Shown piece after piece: positions 38,801 to 47,303 of a stretch of 54,679 bases of DNA. Numbering within the stretch: the first letter of the stretch is position 1; each line of letters starts with the position of its first letter. Below the pieces are notes generated by a model that was not told the origin of the DNA, did not search any database, and saw only the letters and a list, made by a program, of their open reading frames with translations. Source of the DNA: a virus; the IMG/VR virus record IMGVR_UViG_3300030329_003092, positions 1 through 54,679 of that record; one strand, written 5' to 3'. Made by a program: the position numbers and the translations under genes.

Positions 38801-39280
38801 ATCCATTCTAGGGTATCTATAAAAGTTTTCATCTCTATAACTCTCCGAAACTAGCTTAAATATGTTGTTCAAACCCGTTTGGTTCTGTGCCAGAAGAATT
38901 AGGTGTCTTCTCTGCTTGAGAATATCCTTAACCTTCCGCTTCGAAGCGGCCTCATCTTCAATACTTAAGTTAACATCTTTATCGATTTTCTTTTTCTGTT
39001 CTTTGGCTTTCTGATATTCTTCTCTCCAAAGATCCAAAGAAGGGAGGAAATAAGCTTCAACTCCAAAAATAGGTTTAAAATTCGTGCCGGCTGCTTTCAA
39101 CTTCCTCGCAAACAAAACTTGATACGGAAGCCCATTCATGTGACCATGGTCTGTTAGTGCAAGACCATCGCAACCGTTATCAAGTGCAAATTTCATATGG
39201 TCTTGTGGGTAACCAAGACCGTCGTTCAGGCTCAAACCACTATGGGCATGAAGCCCAACAAAAGGTATTTTCTTAGACAA
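35873..39280 (-). CDS. dnaE: DNA polymerase III alpha subunit (C family), TTG start (1135 aa)
   Basis: N-terminal PHP domain (HAHSGLSLNDG, LTDHGHM), a polymerase core with GPGRGSAAGSLVAYVL (about residue 420) and the acidic catalytic pair in VDYPDIDYDV (about 455), a fingers/thumb part with KSHAVSYS, helix-hairpin-helix (LTSIKGLGEAAIEQIL) and an OB fold near the C-terminus. It is the replicase. TTG is the only good start (GGAG 8 nt upstream). No proofreading exonuclease domain. Promoter 39308-39336. A second polymerase of family A lies at 52624-53805. Confidence 0.95.
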   Translation of the reverse strand: MSKKIPFVGLHAHSGLSLNDGLGYPQDHMKFALDNGCDGLALTDHGHMNGLPYQVLFARKLKAAGTNFKPIFGVEAYFLPSLDLWREEYQKAKEQKKKIDKDVNLSIEDEAASKRKVKDILKQRRHLILLAQNQTGLNNIFKLVSESYRDENFYRYPRMDYDLLSRHSDGVIAASACLGGVYAGNYWDNRDNGEEAVLQAMRETTIRMKNVFGERWFGELQWNNIPDQHLLNQYIIQVCREHDVPLISTADSHYPSPDAWKDRELYKRIGWLGKGGLPEYMDADLPGGVEEIGYELYPKNGEQMYESYHKYSKEAKIDYDDELVLDSIKRSHHIAHDLIEDFMPDDNVRLPQFVVPKGKTDIQALTEKCLAGLKSKDLAQDTEYVDRLKLELEVIKDRGFAKYFLTMEAVADKASSVQLTGPGRGSAAGSLVAYVLDITQIDPIKYGLLFSRFLRRDAVDYPDIDYDVASPMQLKEMLIEEWGDSTVVPISNYNTLQLRSLIKDVSKFYDIPFSEVNLVTGRMIQEATPIAKKVHGIKAGVYAPTFEEVMSYSESLKNFLNRYPHVKTHVEALLGQVRSVSRHAGGVVIGEDLDKWMPLINSGGVRQTPWSEGQNVRHLEPLGFIKFDILGLASLRMIEDAVRHILIRHHGVKNPTFEQVKEYYNAHLHPDVIDLEDQNVYKNIFHKGKWAGVFQFSEKGAQEFCVRAKPKNIIDISAITSIYRPGPLSAKVDQTYVEAKSNPSGISYGHEIIQEVTAETYGYLIFQEQIALLAHKLGKNITLDEGNTLRKLLTKKGTGDHEKKKQKIFDKFVEGCIDNGLTKQKANELWQTFEYFSGYGFNKSHAVSYSVLSYQCAYLLNYYPAEWMAAFLDKEPEKRKEKAINIAKSFGFNIEKLNINTSGTTWEISDDAKTLIQPLTSIKGLGEAAIEQILNHRPFNTIEQLLFNEEIVYSKLNKKALDVMCRAGALDSLKDRRFTGMKHFWAATIADRPKSQKKLNESIEAYMEEGDFSVEENIHNLSELTGLFPMDLVLNDSTRKKLDDNFIPPISEYDPDLEVVWFIPREIIKRKTKNGKDYWILRVIDSNNISTSIKCWGVRDKDKVYLNRPYIGRLNWEEQWGFSTRSIRHNLRLVG

Positions 39281-39307
39281 ACTACTACTCCAATTATTTA
39301 CAGTACT

Positions 39308-39336
39308 ACATTAGCACATTTATATTGACGTGTCAA
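39308..39336 (-). promoter_or_regulatory. sigma70-type promoter for the DnaE-type polymerase
   Basis: TTGACA (39331-39336), 17 bp, TAATGT (39308-39313) with extended TGC. The -10 is weak. Confidence 0.55.
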
Positions 39337-39344
39337 GTATTTTT

Positions 39345-40349
39345 TTAATCAGTGGATATTGTATTTGGTAGAGACACCGCGCGGATGAAAAGATCTGGGT
39401 ATTCAGCTTCATCTGTCCCTCCCCATTTCCAAGTATGACCAGTTGTTCTGCCAGCGGTTCCCACATAATAAGTGTAGGAAGTACCGGCAGTGAGGCCGTT
39501 CAAATACCAGCTATGTGTTAATATCTCGTGAGAAGAACTTGCGGTATCGTTGGATGGTACTCTCACTTTCTTTACAAAACGAGTGCCTATAGAATTCCAA
39601 CTAGACGCATCCGATAAGCCAAGATATAAGAAGTCAAAATTAGCGCCAGTGTCTGAATGACAGTATCCTTGAAATTGAATCTCCACTTTCCCACTTGCAG
39701 GTGCCGTAAATGTAACTTTCCAATTCGTATTTGGCACCACCATGCTAGTAGTAACGTCGTACTCTGCATAGCTGCTCGCACCGCTGTTAGTAAGGATTGT
39801 GGCCCCAAGGATGAGGCCACCCATTTCATAAAGGTCAAGAGGGTTTTGAGGGGCCGTCGTGCCAATTCCCACGTTGCCGGCTGAAGATATTCTCATTCTC
39901 TCTGTGCTTGTGGTGTCGTCGTCTTGATCATCGGGCGCTGTACCAAACACAAGATAGCCACCTTTGTCAAGAGTAGAGTGGTGTTCCGAAGCGTAGCCCG
40001 CTATGTATGCAGAAGCCTCTGTTGTTCTGCTCGGGCGGTTTCCGTCTGCCGAGTCGAAACCGATCCCACCAAGAATATTATCTGGGTATACTGCTCCGTC
40101 ATAGCGAATAATCATTATGCCTTCGTCGCCGTCGCCACCTTCATGATGTATCTCTATATTATGGTTTGGAGTGGTGAAACAACCTAAACCAACCCTATCG
40201 TTGCCGGCGTCAACATACACCGCGTAGTCCCTGTTGTCCGACTCGATCCTAAAGTCTACGTCCTTGCTGTGCTCATTAAAGGTCGCTGACCCTGTTACAG
40301 CAAGCGATCCCGAAATCTTTGTATTGTCTCCAAACTCTGAACCAGACAT
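39345..40349 (-). CDS. Tail-fibre-like protein (334 aa)
   Basis: The N-terminal repeat-like stretch ISGSLAVTGSATFNEHSK is typical of trimeric phage fibre beta-helix segments. The middle is Gly/Ser-rich and polar; the C-terminus (WKVTFTAPASGKVEIQFQGY, VKKVRVPSNDTASSSHE) resembles a fibre-tip beta sandwich. It would bind a host surface structure. GGAGG precedes the ATG, which overlaps the upstream stop (TAATG). The host range cannot be read from it. Confidence 0.78.
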   Translation of the reverse strand: MSGSEFGDNTKISGSLAVTGSATFNEHSKDVDFRIESDNRDYAVYVDAGNDRVGLGCFTTPNHNIEIHHEGGDGDEGIMIIRYDGAVYPDNILGGIGFDSADGNRPSRTTEASAYIAGYASEHHSTLDKGGYLVFGTAPDDQDDDTTSTERMRISSAGNVGIGTTAPQNPLDLYEMGGLILGATILTNSGASSYAEYDVTTSMVVPNTNWKVTFTAPASGKVEIQFQGYCHSDTGANFDFLYLGLSDASSWNSIGTRFVKKVRVPSNDTASSSHEILTHSWYLNGLTAGTSYTYYVGTAGRTTGHTWKWGGTDEAEYPDLFIRAVSLPNTISTD

Positions 40350-41194
40350 TATTGTTCCTCCGAAGGTATCCTGTTTAAAAGCTTCCTTTTTAAAATGAAG
40401 TCCGATACCGGTATAAGTAGTTTGGAGTTTTCAGAACCAACATATGAAGAATAATCTTCCCAGTTGTCAATCTTGTTGTACCAAGGCACAGGTATGTTGA
40501 TTCTATTGTCAGTACTTAAGTAACAAAACAACTCCGCCAACTTTGTTTTTTGAACACCCCTTCCGAGAGATTTATAATTTTCTTTAAAACGATCTCTTAA
40601 AATAAAAAAATCTTCCGCGTCGAAAGAAAAGCCTAGGTATTCCCCCTCAACAACACTGGAACCATTGTTGGAAAGAATAACTTTGTTTTTACTAGAAATA
40701 TGTTTTCTGTGTTCTCTTAGCAACTGTGGGTCATAAATTCCCCACGGGAAAGAGGCATAGTATCTGTCTGGAGTTACCCAGCGACTTATCTTCTTACTAA
40801 CAAAGTAAGCGGAGTTTGCTCCGTAGAGAACGCTCCAGGCTATCGAGTTTCTCTTGAGCCTGTCCTTTGGATGCACTGGGACATAAAAAATAGGAATGTG
40901 TTTCTGGAATTCGCTAGGGTGTTTACGAAAACTATTAGTTGCGAACACAGGGTCTAAAATATAATCGCCCAGTCGACTCTTCACTAAAGGTTGCACGTCC
41001 TCATTGCAGACAATCCATATTGTCTCGCAACCGGCATACGCACACTCTAGCACCGACCGCTCTACCGCCAAATAATCTTTTCCAATTGGCATCAAGCAAT
41101 CGTCCCATGGGAAATTAAAATCCATGGGCTGTCCTGCAACCGGTATTATGCCAGCGAGATGAAACGAGTTTATATTTTCTTCTCCACTATCCAT
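40349..41194 (-). CDS. Nucleotidyltransferase-like sugar enzyme (281 aa)
   Basis: The N-terminus LAGIIPVAGQPMDFNFPWDD, then IGKDYLAVERSVLECAYAGC and ETIWIVCNEDVQ, follows the alpha/beta start of sugar-phosphate nucleotidyltransferases (GIIPVAG replacing LAGG, plus the K and the I-W-I-V strand). Some usual catalytic residues are not clear. Next to a tail-fibre gene, so a glycan modification of the virion or host is possible. Overlaps the next gene by 8 nt. Confidence 0.55.
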   Translation of the reverse strand: MDSGEENINSFHLAGIIPVAGQPMDFNFPWDDCLMPIGKDYLAVERSVLECAYAGCETIWIVCNEDVQPLVKSRLGDYILDPVFATNSFRKHPSEFQKHIPIFYVPVHPKDRLKRNSIAWSVLYGANSAYFVSKKISRWVTPDRYYASFPWGIYDPQLLREHRKHISSKNKVILSNNGSSVVEGEYLGFSFDAEDFFILRDRFKENYKSLGRGVQKTKLAELFCYLSTDNRINIPVPWYNKIDNWEDYSSYVGSENSKLLIPVSDFILKRKLLNRIPSEEQ

Positions 41195-42089
41195 TAATTA
41201 TTTTATATATTTTATACTGCTCCGAGTTTAAATCTGGGTTGTAGTGGTTTAACACAAACTCATCTTCAAGATCTACGAATGTTATACTGTCCGTATCTTC
41301 ATATTGATCCATGTTTTGTTTAAACATCTTCCTATACCCGCTGACTAACTTTATTTTTCCATACAACTGAATGTCTGGGTTTTTCGGATCCTTGCCGTTT
41401 TTAGGACCCTTGATTCCGTGTTGTTGCATTGTTGACTCAACTTTAAATTTTGTCATTGTATCTGCATAATCCCAAGAAATCAATTCATGATTCTCTAAAT
41501 AAGATACGGCCAAGATATCTCTGTGGCTAGAGAATCGACTGGTTTTCTTTTTAAAAAAGATTTCATTCACAAACCTATCTTCTGTCTTTATATAATCGAT
41601 ATCGTGCTTGCCGCAAGACTTGACATGTATTATGTCGATAACCTTGTATTTGTCACACTTCTTCTTTGACCGGGGCAAGCCTCTTATTTGCATGTCATCG
41701 AAAACTATTAAATTATTAAACTTTATGGTTGGGAAGCCATTTTGTAAAGTTAGCCCCCTAATGGTTTTCTTTTCTTCGTCAACTCGAAGGCTCAGAAATC
41801 TTTCTCCTCCGACAATAAGCCCTGCGGCATTTAGAGAAAACATTAGCTTTGTCCAAAGCTCGATCTTCTGAAGCCCTTTTATCTCGGTACCAGTTGACGT
41901 TCTAAGCTTATTCTCCACTTGCTCTAGTAAAAGCTTGCTTAAGTCCATGTCTGGCTCGAAGAACTCTGTTAACGAAGGCTTCTTCTTTGTTATAAAGATT
42001 ATCGGAATCGAGTGATAAAAAGAGTAAAGAGCGGCGTTTAGGCCGCTCCCAACTATTATCTTATCATAAGTGGCATCCAGTTTACTCAT
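41187..42089 (-). CDS. Dinucleotide-binding-fold protein (300 aa)
   Basis: The start MSKLDATYDKIIVGSGLNAA has the strand-GxGxxxA turn of FAD/NAD-binding Rossmann proteins (IIVGSGLNAALYSF), followed by a second strand IPIIFITKKKP. The rest has no pattern I recognise. ATG at 42089 chosen for GGGGTG upstream, over an ATG 15 nt away. Pairs with the nucleotidyltransferase-like gene, perhaps as a redox step in sugar chemistry; speculative. Confidence 0.5.
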   Translation of the reverse strand: MSKLDATYDKIIVGSGLNAALYSFYHSIPIIFITKKKPSLTEFFEPDMDLSKLLLEQVENKLRTSTGTEIKGLQKIELWTKLMFSLNAAGLIVGGERFLSLRVDEEKKTIRGLTLQNGFPTIKFNNLIVFDDMQIRGLPRSKKKCDKYKVIDIIHVKSCGKHDIDYIKTEDRFVNEIFFKKKTSRFSSHRDILAVSYLENHELISWDYADTMTKFKVESTMQQHGIKGPKNGKDPKNPDIQLYGKIKLVSGYRKMFKQNMDQYEDTDSITFVDLEDEFVLNHYNPDLNSEQYKIYKIING

Positions 42090-42606
42090 AGCACCCCGGA
42101 ACATATTCTTGATTCAGATATTCCTTTTCTTCTAAATCCATTCTAAATTCCAGGCGTCTTGCGAGTCGCAACACCTTGGTTGCATATCGGTGACCCTTGT
42201 TTCTTTTGGCACCCGGTTTGCAGCGGCTTCCGCCTGCGTTATAAGAACACAAGCTTCGGCTGTAACTGTTGCGGTATCTTTTCAAGAAAAAGCCAAGAAT
42301 CTTAGTTCCTCTCCTAATACTTGTCGTCGGATCCAATAGTTGCTGGCATGTCAGCTTTTTACCAAACCTGTTTCTATAGCCGGCTGAAAACTTGGGGAGA
42401 ACCTGTGTCAACCCGCAGGCGTTTGATTTACTCACCGCTCTGGGGCTCCAGCGACTCTCGACATGAATCAAAGCCACCATCACAGTGGGATCCACTTCGT
42501 GCGCTTCCGCTGCTTCCACAACAGTATGCATATTTTCACACGCTATGTCGGCGTTTGGCAACGCTAGAGAAACATAAGCAGCACACAGCAACTCCACCAT
42601 ATTCAT
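42082..42606 (-). CDS. Soluble lytic transglycosylase (174 aa)
   Basis: The SLT motifs are present: catalytic Glu in IHVESRWSP (residue 50), GLTQVLPKFSAGY (about 64), YNAGGSRCK (about 124). Residues 3-22 are hydrophobic and could act as a signal peptide. The enzyme cleaves the glycan chain of peptidoglycan, for DNA entry or lysis. Its ATG overlaps the GroES stop (ATGA). Confidence 0.85.
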   Translation of the reverse strand: MNMVELLCAAYVSLALPNADIACENMHTVVEAAEAHEVDPTVMVALIHVESRWSPRAVSKSNACGLTQVLPKFSAGYRNRFGKKLTCQQLLDPTTSIRRGTKILGFFLKRYRNSYSRSLCSYNAGGSRCKPGAKRNKGHRYATKVLRLARRLEFRMDLEEKEYLNQEYVPGCYE

Positions 42607-42881
42607 GACTTCAAAACTCCCAATACATGATTTTCCAAAATCAAAGAGAATTCGTTATCACGGAACTCTACCTTCTCGACCATTCCCTTGTTGAGTAAAA
42701 CCACGTCTCCCCTTGAAACCAACAAAGAGCAGGTTGGGGAAACGTCTTTTACTCTAGCTGCTGCGAACGGCTTATCAACTGGCTTGTAATCCTCTGGTAA
42801 TAGAATTGTTGGTTCTTCTTTTTCTTTTTTGTCCTCCAATAATTCTACAAGCAGATAACGATTTCGTGGTACCAGAAGCAT
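42603..42881 (-). CDS. groES: GroES-like co-chaperonin (92 aa)
   Basis: The start at M15 of the longer frame (MLLVPRNRYLLVELLEDKKE) matches GroES: a beta barrel with VPRNRYLLV, a mobile loop KEEPTILLPEDYK, then DVVLLNKGMVEKVEF and ILENHVLGVLKS. It would cap the GroEL at 28373-29941, 13 kb away. It starts 1 nt after the stop of the upstream gene. Sequence is divergent, so the assignment is by layout and motif order. Confidence 0.75.
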   Translation of the reverse strand: MLLVPRNRYLLVELLEDKKEKEEPTILLPEDYKPVDKPFAAARVKDVSPTCSLLVSRGDVVLLNKGMVEKVEFRDNEFSLILENHVLGVLKS

Positions 42882-42882
42882 T

Positions 42883-43131
42883 TTAGCCTCCCACTGATTT
42901 GGAAACGTGTTTGAAGATTTCATTAAACTTAGTTAAATCCTCATCAGTCTTAAGCATTCGGTAAGCACGAATAGCAAGACGCATTTCTTCACGGGTAAGC
43001 CAACCATTATCAGCATACTCTTTTCGTAAATCACGCTTGTGTTCCTTGTAAGGTTGCATCTCGTGTTCTACAGCCGCGAACGACTTAATAAAGTTTTCTA
43101 CATAATTCTCTTTTTCTTTTTGTGTTGTCAT
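42883..43131 (-). CDS. Hypothetical helical protein (82 aa)
   Basis: ATG at 43131 (MTTQKEKENYVENFIKSFAA) chosen because GGAGG lies 5-6 nt before it; an upstream ATG (43143) overlaps that ribosome site. Helical, with a DNGWLTREEMRLAIRAYRML stretch. Its own promoter is 43159-43187. Function unknown; sits between RNR and GroES. Confidence 0.72.
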   Translation of the reverse strand: MTTQKEKENYVENFIKSFAAVEHEMQPYKEHKRDLRKEYADNGWLTREEMRLAIRAYRMLKTDEDLTKFNEIFKHVSKSVGG

Positions 43132-43158
43132 AAAGACCTCCATTGTTTTATTGATGTT

Positions 43159-43187
43159 AATATAACATCGTTATGTAAAAATGTCAA
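43159..43187 (-). promoter_or_regulatory. sigma70-type promoter for 42883-43131
   Basis: TTGACA (43182-43187), 17 bp, TATATT (43159-43164). Just downstream of the RNR stop (43193). Confidence 0.75.
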
Positions 43188-43192
43188 GTGTT

Positions 43193-45619
43193 TTATCCAC
43201 ACTTTGAGAAACCACAACTGGCACAAACAACGCACCCGTCTTGGTAAACTAGTTCCGCACTTTCACAACATTGTTGTTCCAGCACAACGGAGCCAACTTT
43301 TTCTCCATTTTGAATGTAATTTTTAAGAATTCGAGCAACGCAGCGAGCAAAGCTGAACATGTCACTGTCCTTGTCTTTCTGTAGCTGCTCTACTAGGAAG
43401 CTTGGCTTTGCGCCATGGCGAAGTGATAACGAAATCATTCTTGTGAACGCTGAATTGTTAGGATTGTCGAAAACTTTTACGACGTCTCGAACAACCATTG
43501 CGTCACCGTTGTTGCCGACTCTTAAATTATATTGATTGTTTCTTGTCTTATACTTGACCTTTGTGAGTTCCCCCTTTGTAAAGCTCTTGGGGATCTCGAT
43601 CAAGTTAGATAGCCCGCCAAGAACTTCATAGGGGCGACCCTCTAAGAGGCCCACAAGGACGGTCCACTTCTCGCCTTTAATAGTGGTGTGATGGATATCA
43701 CACTCAAGAAGTTCGGGCCTCTGAGTACCCTCGCTAGCGGCAAAGGAACTCTTGTTTTTCTCGCTATCAGTAACAAGCACTCCTGTCCGACAACCATCAA
43801 CATAGACAGTTATACCCTTCAGCCCAAGCTTCCACCCAAGCAAGTATAGCTCAGAAACAACCTCTGGCTTTGTACCTGCTGGTAAATTAATAGTGGAGCT
43901 TATTGAGTGATCTACGTTTCTTTGAATTGCAGATTGAACCGAAACTCTTCTTTTCCAGTCGATCTTATCGCTCGTTACAAAAAAGTCTGGCAACTCTTTA
44001 TCTGGGTTTAATGTCTTCCACTCGTTAACATTATGGTGAAAGACCTCATACTCAAGCCATTTGTCGCCAAGCTCATCAACGAAGTCTGGTGTTACGTCCA
44101 CTTCATTGTGCGAAAGTTTTCTTCGTCTTTTATAAGAATTCCTAAACACAGGCTCTAGGCCGGAGCTAGTCTGTGATAAAATAGAAACCGAACCTGTTGG
44201 TGCATTGGTGAGAATAGAAATGTTTCTCCTGCCATGAGTTGCCATAAGAGCTTGGATGGTTTCAGGGAGTCTACTAATATAACTATTTTCTTTCTCTAGG
44301 TCCCAATCAAATATTGGGAAAGCGCCTCTTTCCTTTGCCAAGTTAACACTTTCAAGATACGCTGCGTCTCGCAAACAAGAGTAAATTTCTTCAATTACTC
44401 TCTCCGCCTCCTCAGAATCATATCTAAGATTCAGGCGAGCGACGGCATCCGCAAGGCCATGAGTTCCCAGGCCCGTACGTCGACCACTTCTACAGGCGTC
44501 AAGGAGCTTTGTCCACATTTCTTTCTCGTCTTCTGTGTCACAGACAGACAAAATATTCTCTAATTTCTCTACTTCCAGTTCTACCAAGTTGTCAGAAAGT
44601 CTCATTGCAACACTCGCAATGTTCTTAAAGTGTTCAAAGTCAAACTCTGCTTCGCCAGTAAAACTATTCTTTACAAAGTTCTTCAGGTTCACAGAAATTA
44701 ATCTACATGAATCGTATGCAGAGAGAGGAATCTCACCACAAGGGTTGGTTGTCAAAGTCTTGAATCCCTGATCCTTGTAGCAGTGGGCGGGAAGATTGTT
44801 AACTATATTATCCCACATCATCAAGCCGGGCTCGGCTGTGCTTGTAGCAGACTCAACAATCGTATCCCAAAGCTCTCGGGCGTCGATCTCTTTTGTGAAA
44901 GTTGGGTTATCGGAGCCAACTGGGAAATGAAGATTAAAAGTGCTGCCTGTTTCCACTGCTTCCATAAAGTCGTCACTAATTTTTATAGAAACGTTCGCAC
45001 CAGTGACCTTTGTAAGATCCCTCTTCATTGTTGCAAAATTTTCAATGTCCGGGTGGCGTACGTCCATTGTAATCATTAGTGCGCCACGTCGCCCATTTTG
45101 TCCGATCATTCGACAGATATATGAATACAAATCAGCAAATGACCATGCGCCCGTTGTAGAGCCTGCTGAATTGTTAACTGTCGCACCTTCAGGTCTGAGA
45201 TCAGATATATCGATACCTACACCGCAACGCCTTTTAAACAAGTTTGCCAACTCCTTTCCGCTATCCATAATCGAGGATATACTATCTGAAGGTGATTCCA
45301 CGACGACACAGTTAGAAAGTGAAACATTTACATGATTATTTCCAATACCCATCATTGGTGAGCCCTGCGGGACAACATACTTAAAGTTTTTTAGTACCTC
45401 ATAAATTGATTCTTCCGATAGCGCCCTTGGGCCACCGAACTTGTCTTCAATTCTTGCGAACTCTTTCGCTAAACGACGGTGCATATCATCCGGGGTCTCC
45501 TCTAAGAAGCGCCCCTTCTTGTCCTTAAGGGCATATTTTGTGATCCAGACATTAGTTGCCAGATCGTCGCCACCAAAATATTCTAAGGTAGCTTTCTCAA
45601 CGTTCTTTCTCTTAGCCAT
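43193..45619 (-). CDS. nrdJ: Adenosylcobalamin-dependent ribonucleotide reductase, class II (808 aa)
   Basis: NPCGEIPLSAYDSCRLISVN (about residue 285) with the active-site Cys, NNSAGSTTGAWSFADLYSYI (about 150), PTGSVSILSQTSSG (about 470) and the C-terminal Cys-rich end (CVVCASCGFSKCG) are class II features. No separate small subunit gene is seen. It makes deoxynucleotides without oxygen, needing host B12. AAGGAG before the ATG; it overlaps the DnaB gene by 8 nt. Confidence 0.93.
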   Translation of the reverse strand: MAKRKNVEKATLEYFGGDDLATNVWITKYALKDKKGRFLEETPDDMHRRLAKEFARIEDKFGGPRALSEESIYEVLKNFKYVVPQGSPMMGIGNNHVNVSLSNCVVVESPSDSISSIMDSGKELANLFKRRCGVGIDISDLRPEGATVNNSAGSTTGAWSFADLYSYICRMIGQNGRRGALMITMDVRHPDIENFATMKRDLTKVTGANVSIKISDDFMEAVETGSTFNLHFPVGSDNPTFTKEIDARELWDTIVESATSTAEPGLMMWDNIVNNLPAHCYKDQGFKTLTTNPCGEIPLSAYDSCRLISVNLKNFVKNSFTGEAEFDFEHFKNIASVAMRLSDNLVELEVEKLENILSVCDTEDEKEMWTKLLDACRSGRRTGLGTHGLADAVARLNLRYDSEEAERVIEEIYSCLRDAAYLESVNLAKERGAFPIFDWDLEKENSYISRLPETIQALMATHGRRNISILTNAPTGSVSILSQTSSGLEPVFRNSYKRRRKLSHNEVDVTPDFVDELGDKWLEYEVFHHNVNEWKTLNPDKELPDFFVTSDKIDWKRRVSVQSAIQRNVDHSISSTINLPAGTKPEVVSELYLLGWKLGLKGITVYVDGCRTGVLVTDSEKNKSSFAASEGTQRPELLECDIHHTTIKGEKWTVLVGLLEGRPYEVLGGLSNLIEIPKSFTKGELTKVKYKTRNNQYNLRVGNNGDAMVVRDVVKVFDNPNNSAFTRMISLSLRHGAKPSFLVEQLQKDKDSDMFSFARCVARILKNYIQNGEKVGSVVLEQQCCESAELVYQDGCVVCASCGFSKCG

Positions 45620-46991
45620 TATCTGCTCCTTTTTTAGTAAATTTCTTATACTTCTTCTCTAGTTCTTGTTTATAGTCTTTTGCTGATTTTACCACATTTT
45701 CAACTGGAATTTCATCTAAATGTCTATGAACTTCGATAAAAACATTACTTGTTCTCATTGTTATTGGGAACACTACTCCATCCGGACCATTTCTGTTCTT
45801 CGCAACAAAAATTCGTCCCGAGTCTGTTCTCTTATCTTCCACGGTTCTTGACAGAGTAAAAATAAAATCTGCAACAAAACACTTGTTAAACGCTTCAGAG
45901 ATCGACTCCATTGTGATAACTTCTGCGTTTAAGCCGCTCCTATTTGTTTGTGAGGCTGTCCATATTGGGCAGTCATGTTCTTGAGCAATTGCTCTTAAGT
46001 CTTCGTAGATTGTTTCCAAGTCGTGTCTCTTCTCTTTATATATCACCGTGGGCTTCAAAAGGTCAGCATAATCTACAATTATCATCCCAGGTTTTATGTC
46101 TCTTTGATACAACCTTTCGAGATGATTACGGATTGTTTTTGGCGAAGCAGATTTTGTTGGATACTCTTTAATTATTAATTTACCCTTCACATCTTTAATT
46201 TGCTCATAAATGTCGTCTTTAAAGTTATATGTTTGAGACAAAGGAACTCTTGTGATACAACTATCATACCTTGTGGCTATTACTGTACTCCCCAGTTCAA
46301 GAGTGTAATGCACAACAGTCTCACCTTTCAAAAGAGCTTGGGCTCCCAAGTGCACGAGAGCCATTGATTTACCACTACCTGTGCTGGCGATAGTGACGCC
46401 AAGTTCGCCCTTACCCAATCCTCCTCGACTAATCTCGTCAATGTAATCCCACCCAGTGGTAACTGGGTTTCTACTTTTGATCATAAACCTTTCTTCAAAG
46501 TCATCAATATATTCATACCCAAAGTCATTCTCGGATCCGAGTTTAAGTGCCTCGTTAATAATCTTGGAGATCTCGTCAAACGAAGACTTTTGGATAAGTC
46601 TTGCGCTTTTAATCATGGCTTCTTTAAGCTTTTGCTTCCTACAGAAATCAAGAGCAGTGTGCTTAATATAATCTTCGTCTTCAGGATTCTCGTCAGAACT
46701 CATCACTCTAACGAAAAAGTCTCGTGTTGTCTTTTGCGTTGCTTGGTCCTCCTCATCAAGCTCTGCACGAAGGATTGTGATCATTGCGTCTTTAGAAGGG
46801 TGAATCTTAAACTTCTCTTTGTACTCCATGATCTTTCGAACAAAAACTCGGAGGTGTCTTAGTTCCAGAAAATCAATATCAAGAACCTCCATTATCTGAT
46901 CGCAAAAAGCACGATCTTTGAGAATTAACTCACAAAGCTTTTCTTGAAAGTTCTTGCCAAATTTTGAGAAATTTGCCTGCGTTTCATGCAT
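45612..46991 (-). CDS. dnaB: DnaB-type replicative helicase (459 aa)
   Basis: The C-terminal RecA-like core has GWDYIDEISRGGLGKGELGV (about residue 190), Walker A ASTGSGKS (about 212), VHYTLELG and MIIVDYADLL with Walker B Asp. The N-terminal half is helical, as in phage gp41-type helicases. ATG at 46991 (MHETQANFSK) chosen over an upstream GTG; AGGT lies 7 nt upstream. It unwinds DNA at the fork. Cotranscribed with the lipoprotein and RNR. Confidence 0.92.
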   Translation of the reverse strand: MHETQANFSKFGKNFQEKLCELILKDRAFCDQIMEVLDIDFLELRHLRVFVRKIMEYKEKFKIHPSKDAMITILRAELDEEDQATQKTTRDFFVRVMSSDENPEDEDYIKHTALDFCRKQKLKEAMIKSARLIQKSSFDEISKIINEALKLGSENDFGYEYIDDFEERFMIKSRNPVTTGWDYIDEISRGGLGKGELGVTIASTGSGKSMALVHLGAQALLKGETVVHYTLELGSTVIATRYDSCITRVPLSQTYNFKDDIYEQIKDVKGKLIIKEYPTKSASPKTIRNHLERLYQRDIKPGMIIVDYADLLKPTVIYKEKRHDLETIYEDLRAIAQEHDCPIWTASQTNRSGLNAEVITMESISEAFNKCFVADFIFTLSRTVEDKRTDSGRIFVAKNRNGPDGVVFPITMRTSNVFIEVHRHLDEIPVENVVKSAKDYKQELEKKYKKFTKKGADNG

Positions 46992-46999
46992 CTTAATAC

Positions 47000-47287
47000 C
47001 TACCAGCACTCAAGCTCAATTTGTTCCCACCAGCAACCATAAGAATCCCAGTACTCGCACCATGTCTCTTCGCAGAGCCACCCATCATAGTCATAATATT
47101 CCCAAATACAGCACTGATCTGGGTAGCAGTACGTTGGGTTTCCCAAATCCCAATATAATTGTTCGACGTTATCACAAACTGGCTCTAACAAATACGGGCC
47201 TGTTGGTTCTGGAACTCCAGTATCTACGACCAAACAGCTTGATAAAAAGACGCCTGTTAAAAATATAAATAAACTTTTTCTTTTCAT
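47000..47287 (-). CDS. Secreted lipoprotein rich in Cys, Trp and Tyr (95 aa)
   Basis: The N-terminus MKRKSLFIFLTGVFLSSCLV is a lipobox signal peptide (FLSSC, Cys at residue 18), so the mature protein would be anchored to the cell envelope. The rest has 10 Cys, 10 Trp and 9 Tyr in 77 residues (CYPDQCCIWEYYDYDGW). It overlaps the GTG alternative of dnaB but ends before its ATG. Such phage lipoproteins may block receptors (superinfection exclusion); speculative. Confidence 0.72.
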   Translation of the reverse strand: MKRKSLFIFLTGVFLSSCLVVDTGVPEPTGPYLLEPVCDNVEQLYWDLGNPTYCYPDQCCIWEYYDYDGWLCEETWCEYWDSYGCWWEQIELECW

Positions 47288-47303
47288 TATCTCTCCTTTC
47301 TAG

